Assembly (NCBI GenBank): GCA_900547555.1
Contig: URHG01000010.1
Span: 6,258-70,257, forward strand
Reading direction: 5' to 3'
DNA: 64,000 nucleotides
DNA from: an uncultured Porphyromonadaceae bacterium
Lineage (GTDB): Bacteria; Bacteroidota; Bacteroidia; Bacteroidales; UBA11471
In this document: positions 63,892 through 64,000 of the stretch, one piece after another
Position numbering within the stretch: position 1 is the first letter of the stretch
How the letters are laid out: every line of letters starts with the position of its first letter
Position numbers and translations under genes: made by a program
The notes under the pieces: model-generated
What the model was told of the DNA's origin: nothing
The model's database searches: none
The model's input: the letters and a program-made list of their open reading frames with translations, nothing else

Positions 63892-64000
63892 TTATTTCTT
63901 TTGCAAAAACGACAATTCAGCTTCCCGACTTTGTTTCTCGTAATCATCGGGTTGTGGATAAAGCGTCATCAACAGTTTTTCCAACTCCTGAATGCGTCCC
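63892..64000 (-). CDS. C-terminal end of an unidentified protein (partial)
   Basis: On the minus strand the frame entering from the right edge encodes 35 residues with the pattern RIQELEKLLMTLY and a charged QSREAELSFLQKK end, then a stop at 63892. The composition suggests a helical tail. It is the gene directly upstream of floA; its identity cannot be told from this fragment, and it does not look like the beta-domain end of a NfeD protein. Confidence 0.6.
   Translation of the reverse strand, partial: GRIQELEKLLMTLYPQPDDYEKQSREAELSFLQKK

Noticed and set aside
1..64000. CRISPR arrays, insertion sequences, prophage or toxin-antitoxin genes
   Set aside because: No regularly spaced repeats, transposase, integrase or phage structural proteins were recognised on either strand.

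Overview
The window reads as chromosomal DNA of a gut-type Bacteroidota, order Bacteroidales. The reasons are the recurring TAnnTTTG promoter element on both strands, the lack of strong Shine-Dalgarno sequences, families typical of this phylum (PCMD, BACON, DUF4295, PorT-like barrels, PorW/SprE-like lipoproteins, purH joined to mreBCD) and pectin-degrading enzymes. Barnesiella or Coprobacter-like relatives would fit, but the genus is a guess. No tRNA, rRNA, CRISPR array, insertion sequence or phage gene was recognised.

Layout. 1-3713 (minus): aroA, a small Cys-rich membrane protein, a lone ABC-3 metal permease and a truncated PorW/SprE-like lipoprotein of the type IX secretion system. 4088-5422: gdhA. 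5537-12788 (minus): purH followed by the cell-shape genes mreB, mreC, mreD, mrdA and rodA, tightly packed. 12946-15716 (minus): metA and a U32-family gene with overlapping ends. 15972-25863: asnA, a DUF3332 lipoprotein, an esterase, a Dabb protein with a cytoplasmic GH13 enzyme, prs, a PCMD lipoprotein with a beta-barrel partner, a DUF1343/NamZ-like enzyme and a small secreted protein. 26028: hsp20.

26506-40293 is an exopolysaccharide locus: a divergent membrane GT2, Wza-like export lipoprotein, Wzc-like kinase, a structured leader, polymerase, two GT4 enzymes, a TupA-like ATP-grasp enzyme, a WecG/TagA transferase, a lipoprotein, Wzi and, past rpmE, the CpsB-type phosphatase that would act on the kinase. 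It has no visible flippase, initiating phosphosugar transferase or sugar-nucleotide genes.

40373-47715 is housekeeping: a DUF3127 protein with an SSB-like tip, rsfS-ftsH-cdsA, the ribosomal operon rpmB-rpmG-DUF4295, and tsaD-cinA. 47810-53115 is a large TamB protein coupled by a 4-base overlap to a fucosyltransferase-like gene. 53326 encodes a BACON-type lipoprotein. 54863-62705 (minus) is a small pectin locus: a rhamnogalacturonan acetylesterase and a multidomain pectin methylesterase, both with C-terminal tails resembling type IX sorting signals, plus a GH95 lipoprotein; no SusC/SusD pair or regulator is present. The right end holds floA and the tail of one more gene.

Themes that may join up: cell-surface glycans (polysaccharide locus, Wzi, TamB and its partner, NamZ), and secretion of pectinases by a type IX system whose PorW-like part is encoded at the left edge. 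The most interesting unexplained items are the leader RNA at 31143-31233, the ATP-grasp enzyme within the polysaccharide operon, and the TamB-glycosyltransferase coupling.
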